13,126 nucleotides of DNA, from the NCBI GenBank assembly GCA_030044475.1, contig JASHVP010000185.1, positions 1 through 13,126 of the forward strand, read 5' to 3'. This DNA is from Thermoplasmata archaeon. GTDB taxonomy: Archaea; Thermoplasmatota; Thermoplasmata; Lutacidiplasmatales; UBA184. Of the stretch, positions 1-7,019 are shown one piece after another. The position numbers and the translations under genes are program-made. Each line of letters begins with the position of its first letter. Position 1 is the first letter of the stretch. Under the pieces are notes generated by a model. That model made no database searches and had not been told where the DNA came from. It saw nothing but the letters and a program-made list of their open reading frames with translations.

Positions 1-889
1 GGACGACGCCCGGGTCGAACCCCGGCTCGCGTCCCGCGAAGACCGCCACGTCGGCGGCGGCCAGGGCGCGGGCGAACGTCGGGGCCGTGCGCTCCGGCAC
101 GGCGACGACCCCCGGTTCGGCCGGGGCGTCGGCCCCGACGACGATGAGCCGGGCGCCCGGGAAGAACGGCCGGATGCGGCGGAACGCCTCGCGGCTCCGG
201 TCGATCCCGGCGGGCTCCGCTCCGGCGGTCGCGGCGAGCGCCGCGACGACGGGCACGTCGTTCGGGAGCGGGAAGGTCGCGCGCGCGGCCTCCCGGGTCG
301 GGGGCGGGGGGCCGGGGGCGACCGGGGAGGGGACCGTCACGACCCGCGTCGCCGCCAGGCCGTACTCCGCGCGGAGTCGGCGTTCGACCTCGGGATCGTC
401 GACCACGACCCGATCCACGTCCGCGAGCGCCTGGCGCTCCAGGCGGCGGACCGACCGTCGGTCGCGCCAGGTGTCGAGGCGGTCGACGAACCCGGCGGAC
501 GTCCGCGCCCCCCGATCGCGTTCGAACGTCGCGAGCTCCAACGCCCGTACGATCCCGACGCTCCGCCGGTGCGGAGGGGTGCGGCCCCCGAGAGCCCCGA
601 GCCCCAACGGGTCGCGGACGAGCGTCGTCGCGTCGGGGCGGAGGTGGCGTCCGGCCCGGCGCGCCCAGTCGGCCGGCTCGGCCGCGGCCCCGGGGCGCGG
701 GACTCCGGCCACGGGGACCCCCACGAGGCCGTCGGGAACCCCCGCGGTGTCGGTTCCCGGGTAGATCACGCGGACGTCCAGCCCCAGGGTCGCGAAGCCG
801 CCCGCGAGCGCCCAAGCCGGGGCCGTCGGGTCGTACGGGTCCGAGGACGGGGGGCCGGTGGCGACGAGGTCCACCGACCGGGCGGCCAT
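1..889 (-). CDS. Glycosyltransferase, GT4-like, partial (C-terminus beyond window edge)
   Basis: I translated this frame by hand. It stays open for 296 codons and runs off the left edge, so the C-terminus is missing. The N-terminal half looks like the acceptor domain of a GT-B glycosyltransferase: a glycine-rich turn then a beta strand (AGGFATLGLDVRVIYPG, residues 29-45). Next comes a run typical of family 4, where a strand ends in 'DVDRVVVDDPEVERRLRAEYG' (about 157-177), then a VTVPSPV segment. The donor-domain start follows, with 'FFPGARLIVVGADAP' (about 242-256) and 'AAADVAVFAGREPGFDPG' (277-294). Such enzymes transfer sugars from nucleotide-sugar donors to glycans or lipids; the substrate cannot be read here. 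The ATG at 889 is chosen; an in-frame GTG at 913 would add eight residues, and neither start has a strong ribosome binding site. It lies 52 bp after a phosphodiesterase gene, probably cotranscribed. Coding is likely, the family assignment fairly likely, the specificity unknown. Confidence 0.7.
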   Translation of the reverse strand, partial: MAARSVDLVATGPPSSDPYDPTAPAWALAGGFATLGLDVRVIYPGTDTAGVPDGLVGVPVAGVPRPGAAAEPADWARRAGRHLRPDATTLVRDPLGLGALGGRTPPHRRSVGIVRALELATFERDRGARTSAGFVDRLDTWRDRRSVRRLERQALADVDRVVVDDPEVERRLRAEYGLAATRVVTVPSPVAPGPPPPTREAARATFPLPNDVPVVAALAATAGAEPAGIDRSREAFRRIRPFFPGARLIVVGADAPAEPGVVAVPERTAPTFARALAAADVAVFAGREPGFDPGVV

Positions 890-941
890 CTCGGCGGTTT
901 CAGCGGCGCCCACCCGAAAAGCGTTCCGTCGGACCGGTCGC

Positions 942-2444
942 CTACGGGCGGACGCCGAGAGGCCCGGCGAACGACCGCCCGGCGAGGTCGGCGGCCGGGG
1001 TCGCCCCCATCGCCTCGAGGATCGTCGGGGCGACGTCGAGGAGGGTCGGCGCCCCGAGCGACGCGCCGGCCCGGACGCCGTCGCCCGCGGCGATCAGGAC
1101 CCCGTTCATCCGGTGGGTCCCGGTGCCGTAGAAGAACGACGGGCGGTCCCGGATCAGCGGCGTCTCGTAGCGGAAGTCCATGAACGGCTCGGTCTCCATC
1201 CCGTCGACCCGGATCAGCAGGGCCGGGGCCCGGTCCAGGTTCTGGCCCCGGTAGATCGTGCGGGGGTCGAGCACCTCGATCCGGGCGTCCGGGTACCGCC
1301 GGAGCCGGCCGCTCAGCTCCCGCACGACCTCGGCCCGGCGCTCCGGCGTCAGGTCGGGGTTGTACGGGTTGAGGTAGATCCCCTCCGGAACCGGGTACGA
1401 GTACGCCAGCGTGGTCCGCCAGTCGATCTGGGGGGCGGTCTCCTCGAAAGTGGTGGCGCCGCCGATCGCGCGGCCGACCGGAGCGAACCGCTTCGACCGG
1501 AGCAGCTCGGCGACCGGCTTCCCCAGCTTGCGGCCGATCGCGTAGCGCTGCGAGCGGAGGATCGCGCGAGAGACCCAGCGACGTCCCCGGAGCCCGTCCC
1601 CGTCGCGGAACTTCAAGAACCCTTCCTGCGCGAGCCAGCGGTTGGTGAGGAAGTCCGACCGTACCGCGCCGTGCCCGTGGTCCGAGACGACGAACGTCAG
1701 GGTCGTCGAGCCGCCCTCGCGGAACGCCCGGTCGACCTGCGCGCAGGCGCCGTCGACCGCCTGCCAGAACCGGCGGAGGTCGGCCGGGATCGCGTCGACC
1801 GGCCGCGCGAGCTCCGACCACATCTGGTGCTCGATCCGGTCGGTCTCCCGGAAGAGGACGAACAGGAAATCCGGCCGCTCCCGCTGGGCCAAGAGGGCGG
1901 CGATCCGGCCCCGCTGCTCGACGGCCCGGGTCGCCGACGCCATCCAGGCGGACCGGTCTCGCCCGCGGAACACCGGCAGCTCGCCCGGGTACGGGCAGCC
2001 GAGCGCGCCCTCGATCTGCGACCGGAGGGCCCGCGGGAACGTGTCCGACGCGGTCGAGAAGAACCCGGGGAGCAGGAAGCCGTGGACCGGGTAGCCCGCG
2101 TCGATCGGCAGGTTGAGCACCCCGACCTTCGCGCCGGAGCGCGAGAGGGTGTCCCAGAGCGCGGACGCGGGGCGGAACGTGCGGACGATGTGGGATCGTC
2201 CCGGTCCGCCGTCCGGCTCCTGGAAGCCGAAGATGCCGAGCTGGCCGGGGTCCCGCCCGGTGGCGAACGAGTACCATGCCGGGATCGTCTTCGCCGGGTA
2301 GACCGACGGGAGGACGGACCGTGCGCCGGCGCGCGCGAGGCCCGCGAGGAACGGGAGGTCCCCCGCCTTCGCGAGCGGGTCGAGGAGGTCGAACGTACCG
2401 CCGTCCAACCCGAGGACCAGGACGCGGCGGCTCACGGAGGACAT
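942..2444 (-). CDS. Alkaline-phosphatase-superfamily phosphodiesterase / nucleotide pyrophosphatase-like protein
   Basis: This 500-residue protein has the hallmarks of the type I phosphodiesterase/nucleotide pyrophosphatase branch of the alkaline phosphatase superfamily. The metal-binding Asp is D14 in 'VLVLGLDGGTFD'. The nucleophile is probably T53 in 'YPAKTIPAWYSFATG', which matches the Thr-containing NPP signature. A second metal site is D202/H206 in 'ETDRIEHQMW', followed by D255/H256 in 'SDHGHG' (254-259), and a late His, H444, in 'YGTGTHRMNG'. All expected ligands are present, so an active metal-dependent phosphodiesterase or phosphatase is likely. There is no signal peptide, so it is probably cytosolic. 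The ATG at 2444 is preceded by GGTG at a suitable spacing and by its own TATA box. A glycosyltransferase follows 52 bp downstream; AP-superfamily proteins of this kind often sit in archaeal glycan clusters. Substrate is unknown; a phosphoglycerol or sugar-phosphate role would be speculation. Confidence 0.88.
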   Translation of the reverse strand: MSSVSRRVLVLGLDGGTFDLLDPLAKAGDLPFLAGLARAGARSVLPSVYPAKTIPAWYSFATGRDPGQLGIFGFQEPDGGPGRSHIVRTFRPASALWDTLSRSGAKVGVLNLPIDAGYPVHGFLLPGFFSTASDTFPRALRSQIEGALGCPYPGELPVFRGRDRSAWMASATRAVEQRGRIAALLAQRERPDFLFVLFRETDRIEHQMWSELARPVDAIPADLRRFWQAVDGACAQVDRAFREGGSTTLTFVVSDHGHGAVRSDFLTNRWLAQEGFLKFRDGDGLRGRRWVSRAILRSQRYAIGRKLGKPVAELLRSKRFAPVGRAIGGATTFEETAPQIDWRTTLAYSYPVPEGIYLNPYNPDLTPERRAEVVRELSGRLRRYPDARIEVLDPRTIYRGQNLDRAPALLIRVDGMETEPFMDFRYETPLIRDRPSFFYGTGTHRMNGVLIAAGDGVRAGASLGAPTLLDVAPTILEAMGATPAADLAGRSFAGPLGVRP

Positions 2445-2464
2445 TCGAACACCTTGAGGTTCGA
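2445..2464 (-). promoter_or_regulatory. Inverted repeat in the leader of the phosphodiesterase gene
   Basis: Six-base arms TCGAAC (2445-2450) and GTTCGA (2459-2464) are separated by eight bases, and one arm abuts the start codon. On the transcribed strand the loop region carries AAGGT and, with the first stem base, GGTG, the likely ribosome binding site. If a promoter at 2493-2500 starts the transcript near 2470, this repeat makes up most of the leader. It could be a small hairpin exposing or hiding the ribosome binding site, or chance. Confidence 0.3.
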
Positions 2465-2492
2465 CAGGAGACGGCGTTGGACCCGGAACCGG

Positions 2493-2500
2493 CTATAAAT
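2493..2500 (-). promoter_or_regulatory. TATA box for the phosphodiesterase gene
   Basis: Read on the minus strand this is ATTTATAG, a good archaeal TATA box in otherwise GC-rich sequence, preceded by purine-rich GACGAAATG that could serve as a BRE. Initiation about 26 bases downstream would give a leader of roughly 26 nt. It lies in the 85-bp gap after fttA, so the phosphodiesterase and glycosyltransferase probably have a promoter independent of psmB-fttA. Confidence 0.55.
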
Positions 2501-2529
2501 CATTTCGTCCCGCTCCCGCCCCGCGGGCG

Positions 2530-4434
2530 TCACAGCAGGCGGACGCTCTCGAGGTTGTACGGGACCCGCGACTCGACGTTGAACCGCTTGTGGAGGCTGG
2601 AGGCGAGGTCGAGCGTCTTCGACTCCTCGCCGTGGTTGAGCAGGATCCGCTGGGGGCGGGGGTCGAGCGAGGCGACGAAGTTCATCAACTGGACCCGGTC
2701 GGAGTGGCCGGAGAACCCCTCGATCGTCGCGATGTCGAGGCGGACCGGCACCGACGCCTGGCGGGGGCCGTCCAGGAACGACGCCTCGCTCATCCCCCGC
2801 TGGAGCCGCCGCCCGAACGTCCCCTCCGCCTGGTAGCCGACGAACAGGAGGCCGTTCTTCTCGTCGGGCGCCCAGGCCCGGAAGTACTCCATCACGGGTC
2901 CGCCGCTCATCATCCCCGAGGTCGCCAGGATGATGCACGGCTCCTTCGAGTCGAGGATCCCGCTGCGCATCTGGCCGGAGTCGACGCGCCGGAAGATGTC
3001 GGAGAGGAACGGGTTGTCGCCCTGCTGGAAGATCTGGGTGCGGAGCTGGCTGTTCAGGAACTCCGGGTACGCGGTGTGGATCGCCGTCGCCTCGAAGATC
3101 ATGCCGTCCAGGTAGACGGGGACGCGCGGGATCCGCCCCTCGCGCATCCGCTCCTCGAGCACGAGCATCACTTCTTGCGACCGCCCGACGGCGAAGACGG
3201 GGACGATCAACTTGCCGCCGCGACTCAGCACCTTCGTCGCGAGGTTGCCGAACTCGTCGGACGCCTGGTGCCGGCTCGGCTGGATGTCCCGGTACCCCCC
3301 GTACGTCGACTCCATCACGAGGGTCTCGAGGCGGGGGAACCGGTTCGTCGCCGGGTTGAACAGCCAGCTCCGCTCGAACTTGATGTCGCCCGAGTAGGCG
3401 AGGTTGTGGTCGCCCTCGCCGAGGTGGAAATGGCAGATCGACGAGCCGAGGATGTGGCCGGCGTTGTGGAGCGTGAGCCGCATGTCGGGGGCGATGTCGG
3501 TCGTCTCGCCCCACCGGAGCGGGACCGTGCGGGTCACGAGCTCGCGGACGTGCGAGGAGTCGTAGAGGCCCCGCCGGGCCTCCTGGTTGACGACCTTGAT
3601 CGCGTCGAGCAGCATCAGGGTCATCAGGTCGCGGGTCGGCGCCGTGCAGTAGATCGGCCCCTTGTACCCGTACTTCAGGAGGACCGGCACGAGACCGCAG
3701 TGGTCGAGGTGGGCGTGGGTGACGACGACCGCGTCCAGGGAGTCGAGTGGGAGCAGCTCGGGGGCGTTGAAGTACGGCGTTCGGTCGGAGCCCGGGTCGA
3801 TGCCGCAGTCGATCAGCACCTTCGAGTTCTGGGTGGTCAGCAGGTGGGCACTCCGCCCGACCTCCCGATAGCCCCCGAGCGAGGTGTTCCGTGCCCACAG
3901 CTTCTCGGGGAGCGGGTCGCGAGCGATCCGGATCCCGACCTTCTTCAAGAACGACCGGCGGTCGTCGAACGAGTTCCGGAGGTGGATCCGGACCTCCTCG
4001 ACCGTCTTCGAGGGGATCGGCGGGGTCCGGACGACGGTCGGGACCCACCCGATCTTCCGTTTCAGGTCGTTCAGGACCGACCCGCCCCGGCCGATCGCCG
4101 CGCCCGGGTTCGCCGCCTCGATCGTCACCTCGCCGGTCTCGGGCTCGAAGAACAGCTGGCTGACCTCGGCCTCCGGCGGGAGGACCTCCCGGATCACCTT
4201 CTCGGCCTCCTTCGGGTCGATGAGCGTCGCGGGATCGGACCGGACGACCACGCGACGGTGGAGCCGCTGGGCGACCTGGCGGAGGAGGTCCCCGCCGGAG
4301 AGGAAGGCGTCGAGCTGCTTCGTATACAGCACGATGTGCGGGCCTTCCAGCTCGATGTCGGTGACCTCGATCGTCTCCGGAAGGACCTCCTTCAGGGCCT
4401 CCCGGGTCTGCTCTATCAGAGAGTCGAAACTCAT
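2530..4434 (-). CDS. fttA: KH-domain beta-CASP ribonuclease FttA / aCPSF1 (archaeal transcription termination factor)
   Basis: The 634-residue length and domain order match archaeal aCPSF1, the CPSF73 homologue also called FttA. It cleaves nascent RNA and drives transcription termination in archaea. Residues 1-150 form two KH-like domains; the second has the GxxG loop in 'AAIGRGGSV' (112-120). The metallo-beta-lactamase domain has motif 2 'THAHLDH' (H240, H242, D244, H245), H327 in 'AGHILGSS' and D350 in 'YSGDIKFERS'. The beta-CASP region shows motif A E375 ('ESTYGG'), motif B H453 ('AIHTAYPEF') and motif C H577 ('FSGHSDR'), followed by H601 in 'LNHGEE'. All zinc ligands are present, so it should be an active nuclease. 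It starts at ATG 4434, 54 bp after psmB, without an obvious promoter of its own. The same gene pair occurs in Methanocaldococcus jannaschii (MJ1237 psmB, MJ1236), so the linkage is old. Confidence 0.96.
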   Translation of the reverse strand: MSFDSLIEQTREALKEVLPETIEVTDIELEGPHIVLYTKQLDAFLSGGDLLRQVAQRLHRRVVVRSDPATLIDPKEAEKVIREVLPPEAEVSQLFFEPETGEVTIEAANPGAAIGRGGSVLNDLKRKIGWVPTVVRTPPIPSKTVEEVRIHLRNSFDDRRSFLKKVGIRIARDPLPEKLWARNTSLGGYREVGRSAHLLTTQNSKVLIDCGIDPGSDRTPYFNAPELLPLDSLDAVVVTHAHLDHCGLVPVLLKYGYKGPIYCTAPTRDLMTLMLLDAIKVVNQEARRGLYDSSHVRELVTRTVPLRWGETTDIAPDMRLTLHNAGHILGSSICHFHLGEGDHNLAYSGDIKFERSWLFNPATNRFPRLETLVMESTYGGYRDIQPSRHQASDEFGNLATKVLSRGGKLIVPVFAVGRSQEVMLVLEERMREGRIPRVPVYLDGMIFEATAIHTAYPEFLNSQLRTQIFQQGDNPFLSDIFRRVDSGQMRSGILDSKEPCIILATSGMMSGGPVMEYFRAWAPDEKNGLLFVGYQAEGTFGRRLQRGMSEASFLDGPRQASVPVRLDIATIEGFSGHSDRVQLMNFVASLDPRPQRILLNHGEESKTLDLASSLHKRFNVESRVPYNLESVRLL

Positions 4435-4435
4435 G

Positions 4436-4448
4436 CGCTTCGGAAGCG
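4436..4448. repeat. Short perfect palindrome just before the fttA start codon
   Basis: CGCTTC-G-GAAGCG is a perfect inverted repeat with six-base arms and a one-base centre, one base upstream of the fttA ATG. It lies in the 54-bp gap after psmB. It may be a protein-binding site, a tiny leader element, or chance; arms of six are expected a few times in a window of this size. Confidence 0.25.
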
Positions 4449-4488
4449 GTTCGGCGGGAACGGGTTGGGCGCCGCGCGCCCTGCCGGC

Positions 4489-5169
4489 CTACGGCAGAGC
4501 CGGTGGCAGTGGAATCTTAAGCGCCTTCAGGCGTTTATTGATTTCGTCTTCGCTCAGCTCGCGGTAGTCCTTCACCGAGATGACGTTGACGAGGTAGCCG
4601 TCCCCGCTGGCGCTGTCGCGCTTCATCGCCGCGGTCAACCCGCGGAGCGCGAGGTCGACCCCGTCGGAGGTCGACATGTCCCGGGTGTACCCCTCCTCGA
4701 GGAGGCCGTACGCGAAGGTCGAACCGGAGCCGACCGACACGAACCGGTCCTCGATGCATCCGCCGGCCGGGTCGACCGAGAAGACGTGGCCGCCCTTCGC
4801 GTCGACGCCGCCGAGGATCAGCCAGGCGTAGTACGGGTAGTAGCGGTTGCCGCTCAGGATGTTCGCGAGAAGCGTGGCGGCCCCCTCGGCCGACATCGGC
4901 GCGCTCCGCCGGAGCCGGTAGAGGGAGACCTCGGCCTTCAGGTAGCGGGCGAGGACCTGGGCGTCCCCGACGAGTCCGGCGATCGTGATCCCGATGTTCT
5001 GGTCGATCTTGAACAGCTTCTGGGTCTGCTTGTTCGAGATCATCGTACCGGCCGTCGCGCGGCGCTCGGTCGCGAGGACCACCCCGTCGCGCGCGACGAG
5101 GCCGATCGTCGTCGTCCCCTTGAGGAGGCGCTCCGTGTCCATCTCGCTCACCCCGCTCTGCATCGCCAT
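4489..5169 (-). CDS. psmB: 20S proteasome beta subunit
   Basis: The 226-residue protein is an archaeal proteasome beta subunit, an N-terminal-nucleophile threonine protease that lines the inner rings of the 20S core. A propeptide of 18 residues ends in 'LLKG', and cleavage before 'TTTIGLVARDGVVLATERR' exposes Thr19 as mature Thr1. Mature Glu17 (E35 in 'ATERRAT') and Lys33 (K51 in 'QTQKLFKID') are present, as are 'GLVGDAQVLARY', 'GSGSTFAYG' and the conserved 'RDSASGDG' near the C-terminus. The length is normal for the family. ATG 5169 is used; a second ATG two codons on (5163) and a third at residue 10 would only change the discarded propeptide. A strong TATA box lies about 38 bases upstream of the ATG, giving a leader of about 12 nt. 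fttA follows after 54 bp and is probably cotranscribed. The alpha subunit is not in the window. Confidence 0.97.
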   Translation of the reverse strand: MAMQSGVSEMDTERLLKGTTTIGLVARDGVVLATERRATAGTMISNKQTQKLFKIDQNIGITIAGLVGDAQVLARYLKAEVSLYRLRRSAPMSAEGAATLLANILSGNRYYPYYAWLILGGVDAKGGHVFSVDPAGGCIEDRFVSVGSGSTFAYGLLEEGYTRDMSTSDGVDLALRGLTAAMKRDSASGDGYLVNVISVKDYRELSEDEINKRLKALKIPLPPALP

Positions 5170-5173
5170 CGCT

Positions 5174-5201
5174 ACCCCGAGACGGGGGGCCGACTCGGGG
5201 T
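5174..5201 (-). promoter_or_regulatory. Inverted repeat between TATA box and start codon of psmB
   Basis: Eight-base arms ACCCCGAG (5174-5181) and CTCGGGGT (5194-5201) with a 12-base spacer lie directly downstream of the psmB TATA box and span the expected start site near 5181. This position suits a repressor operator. A GC-rich background makes such repeats fairly common, so function is inferred only. Confidence 0.3.
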
Positions 5202-5203
5202 CG

Positions 5204-5211
5204 CTATATAA
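5204..5211 (-). promoter_or_regulatory. psmB: TATA box of psmB (possibly used in both directions)
   Basis: The minus strand reads TTATATAG, the clearest TATA box in the window. Transcription would start near 5181, about 12 bases before the psmB ATG. The core TATATA is self-complementary, so it could also drive sdhA on the plus strand with a leader of about 100 nt. Confidence 0.6.
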
Positions 5212-5328
5212 CGGCTCATGGAGCGATTACGCGAGGACCACCGACGCACCCCGGGCGAGCGGGGTCCGGCGCCCTCCGCGACCTCCGCGCGCGACACCGC
5301 TTTGAACACCGCCCCGTTCGGGCGCGCC

Positions 5329-5332
5329 GGAG
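5329..5332 (+). promoter_or_regulatory. sdhA: Ribosome binding site of sdhA
   Basis: GGAG lies four bases before the ATG at 5337 and supports this start. A weak TATA-like TTTGAACA sits at 5301-5308; initiation from it would leave almost no leader before this site, so a start further upstream in the 167-bp psmB-sdhA gap is equally possible. Confidence 0.4.
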
Positions 5333-5336
5333 TCCC

Positions 5337-7019
5337 ATGCGCCGGCACGAGGTCGTGGTCGTCGGCGCCGGGCTCGCGGGTCAGCGGGCCGCGCTCGCGG
5401 CGGTGGAAGCCGGCCGGGACGTCGCCCTCGTCTCGAAGCTCCACCCGCTGCGGTCGCACTCCGGGGCCGCGCAGGGCGGCATCAACGCGGCGATCGGGAA
5501 GGAGGACTCCGTCGACACCCACATCTACGACACGGTGAAGGGGTCCGACTATCTCGGGGACCAGGACGCGATCGAGTTCTTCTGCCGCGAGGCGGGGCCG
5601 ACCGTCGTCGAGATGGAGCACTTCGGCACGATCTTCAACCGGTCCGACGACGGCTCGCTCGCGCGTCGCGCGTTCGGCGGCGCCGGGTTCCCCCGGACGA
5701 TCTACGCCGCGGACCGAACCGGGCTCGCGCTCCTCCAGGGGCTCTGGGAGCGGCTCGGCACGGCGCCGTACACGCTCTACGAGGAATGGGACCTCACGAA
5801 CGTCGTGGTCCGGGACGAGCGGGTGCAGGGGATCGTCGGGTTCGACCGGCGTCGCGGGCAGTTCGACGAGATCGCGGCGAAGGCGGTGGTCCTGGCGACC
5901 GGACCGGCGGGCCGGATCTACGGACGGACGACGAACGCCCACAGCTGCACCGGCGACGGCATCGCCGCGGCGTACGAGGCCGGGGCGTTCCTGAAGGACA
6001 TGGAGTTCGTCCAGTTCCACCCGACCGCCCTCCTCGAATCCGGGATCCTGATCACCGAAGGGGCCCGGGGGGAGGGGGGCCTCCTGACGAACGCCGCCGG
6101 CGAGCGCTTCATGTCGAAGTACGCCCCGCACGTCCTGGAGCTGGCGTCCCGGGACGTCGTCTCCCGGGCGATCGTGACCGAGGTCCAGGAGGGACGCGGC
6201 TTCTCGGGGCCGTACGGGGGCTACGTCCACCTCGAGCTGATGCACCTCGGAAAGGAGAAGGTCGAGAGCCGGCTCACCGAGATCTGCGACTTCGCCCGCC
6301 ATTTCGCGGGGATCGACCCCGTGACCCAGCCGATCCCCGTCTACCCGGCCCAGCACTACATGATGGGGGGGATCGGCACGAACGTCCGGGGCGAGACGAA
6401 CGTGCGCGGGCTCTACTCCGCCGGCGAGGCCGCGTGCGTCTCGATCCACGGCGCGAACCGGCTCGGAGGCAACTCGTTGCTCGAGACGCTCGTCTTCGGC
6501 AAGCAGGCCGGCGTCGCCGCCGCGGCGTACGCCGCGACCGCGCCGGCCCCGCAGATGCGGGACGCCGACCTCGAGGCCGCCAGCGCCCCCCTCCGTGCCT
6601 GGTCGAGCCGGACGGACGGGGAGGACCCGAGCACCCTGCGGTCCGAGATGCAGCAGACGATGGAGCGGTACGTCGGCATCTACCGCAACGAGCCGGACCT
6701 GCTCGAGGGGCTGAAGCGGATCCGCGCGCTCCGCGCCCGGTTCGAGCGGGTCCGCGTCGTCGACCAGTCGTCCGTCTACAATCTGAACCTCACCGACGCG
6801 CTCGAGACCGGCCACATGCTGGAGCTCGCCGAGACGATCGTCGTCGGCGCCTACGCCCGGACCGAGAGCCGGGGGGCGCACTCGCGCACCGACTACCCGA
6901 AGCGGGACGACGCCCGTTGGATGAAGCATACCCTCGCGAAGCGGACGGCGAGCGGGCCGGTCCTCGACTACGCGCCGGTGGCGTACACGCGGTGGGATCC
7001 GAAGGAGCGCGTCTACTGA
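5337..7019 (+). CDS. sdhA: Succinate dehydrogenase / fumarate reductase flavoprotein subunit
   Basis: This 560-residue protein is the catalytic FAD subunit that interconverts succinate and fumarate. The N-terminal Rossmann motif is 'VVVVGAGLAGQRAA' (6-19). H41 in 'LRSHSGAAQGG' matches the histidine that covalently binds FAD in SdhA/FrdA. Active-site residues are present: H228 in 'QFHPTALL', E241 and R244 in 'ITEGARGEGG', R277 in 'RDVVSRAI', H340 in 'PAQHYMMGG' and R375 in 'HGANRLGGNS', with the C-terminal 'ESRGAHSRTDYP' (510-521). No key residue is missing, and the length is normal for the family. The stop codon shares one base with the sdhB start (TGATG), so translation is probably coupled. 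Family assignment is secure; whether the complex runs as succinate oxidase or fumarate reductase in vivo cannot be read from sequence. Confidence 0.96.
   Translation: MRRHEVVVVGAGLAGQRAALAAVEAGRDVALVSKLHPLRSHSGAAQGGINAAIGKEDSVDTHIYDTVKGSDYLGDQDAIEFFCREAGPTVVEMEHFGTIFNRSDDGSLARRAFGGAGFPRTIYAADRTGLALLQGLWERLGTAPYTLYEEWDLTNVVVRDERVQGIVGFDRRRGQFDEIAAKAVVLATGPAGRIYGRTTNAHSCTGDGIAAAYEAGAFLKDMEFVQFHPTALLESGILITEGARGEGGLLTNAAGERFMSKYAPHVLELASRDVVSRAIVTEVQEGRGFSGPYGGYVHLELMHLGKEKVESRLTEICDFARHFAGIDPVTQPIPVYPAQHYMMGGIGTNVRGETNVRGLYSAGEAACVSIHGANRLGGNSLLETLVFGKQAGVAAAAYAATAPAPQMRDADLEAASAPLRAWSSRTDGEDPSTLRSEMQQTMERYVGIYRNEPDLLEGLKRIRALRARFERVRVVDQSSVYNLNLTDALETGHMLELAETIVVGAYARTESRGAHSRTDYPKRDDARWMKHTLAKRTASGPVLDYAPVAYTRWDPKERVY

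Noticed and set aside
87..764. Long open frames on the plus strand over 87-1183
   Set aside because: They are rich in Arg/Ser/Gly with no domain pattern and lie opposite a glycosyltransferase frame that reads as a sensible protein; high GC produces such antisense frames.
858..5211. Very long plus-strand open frames (546 and 873 residues) opposite the phosphodiesterase, fttA and psmB
   Set aside because: The minus-strand proteins carry complete catalytic motifs. The plus-strand translations are Arg/Val/Asp-rich mirror frames, a known artefact of GC-rich third positions.
5172..6929. 585-residue minus-strand frame opposite sdhA
   Set aside because: sdhA is unmistakable on the plus strand; the antisense frame has no recognisable domain.
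5786..7018. N-terminal extension of SdhB into sdhA in the same frame
   Set aside because: The upstream part overlaps sdhA out of frame and is Arg-rich; the ATG at 7019 in TGATG gives the normal SdhB N-terminus.
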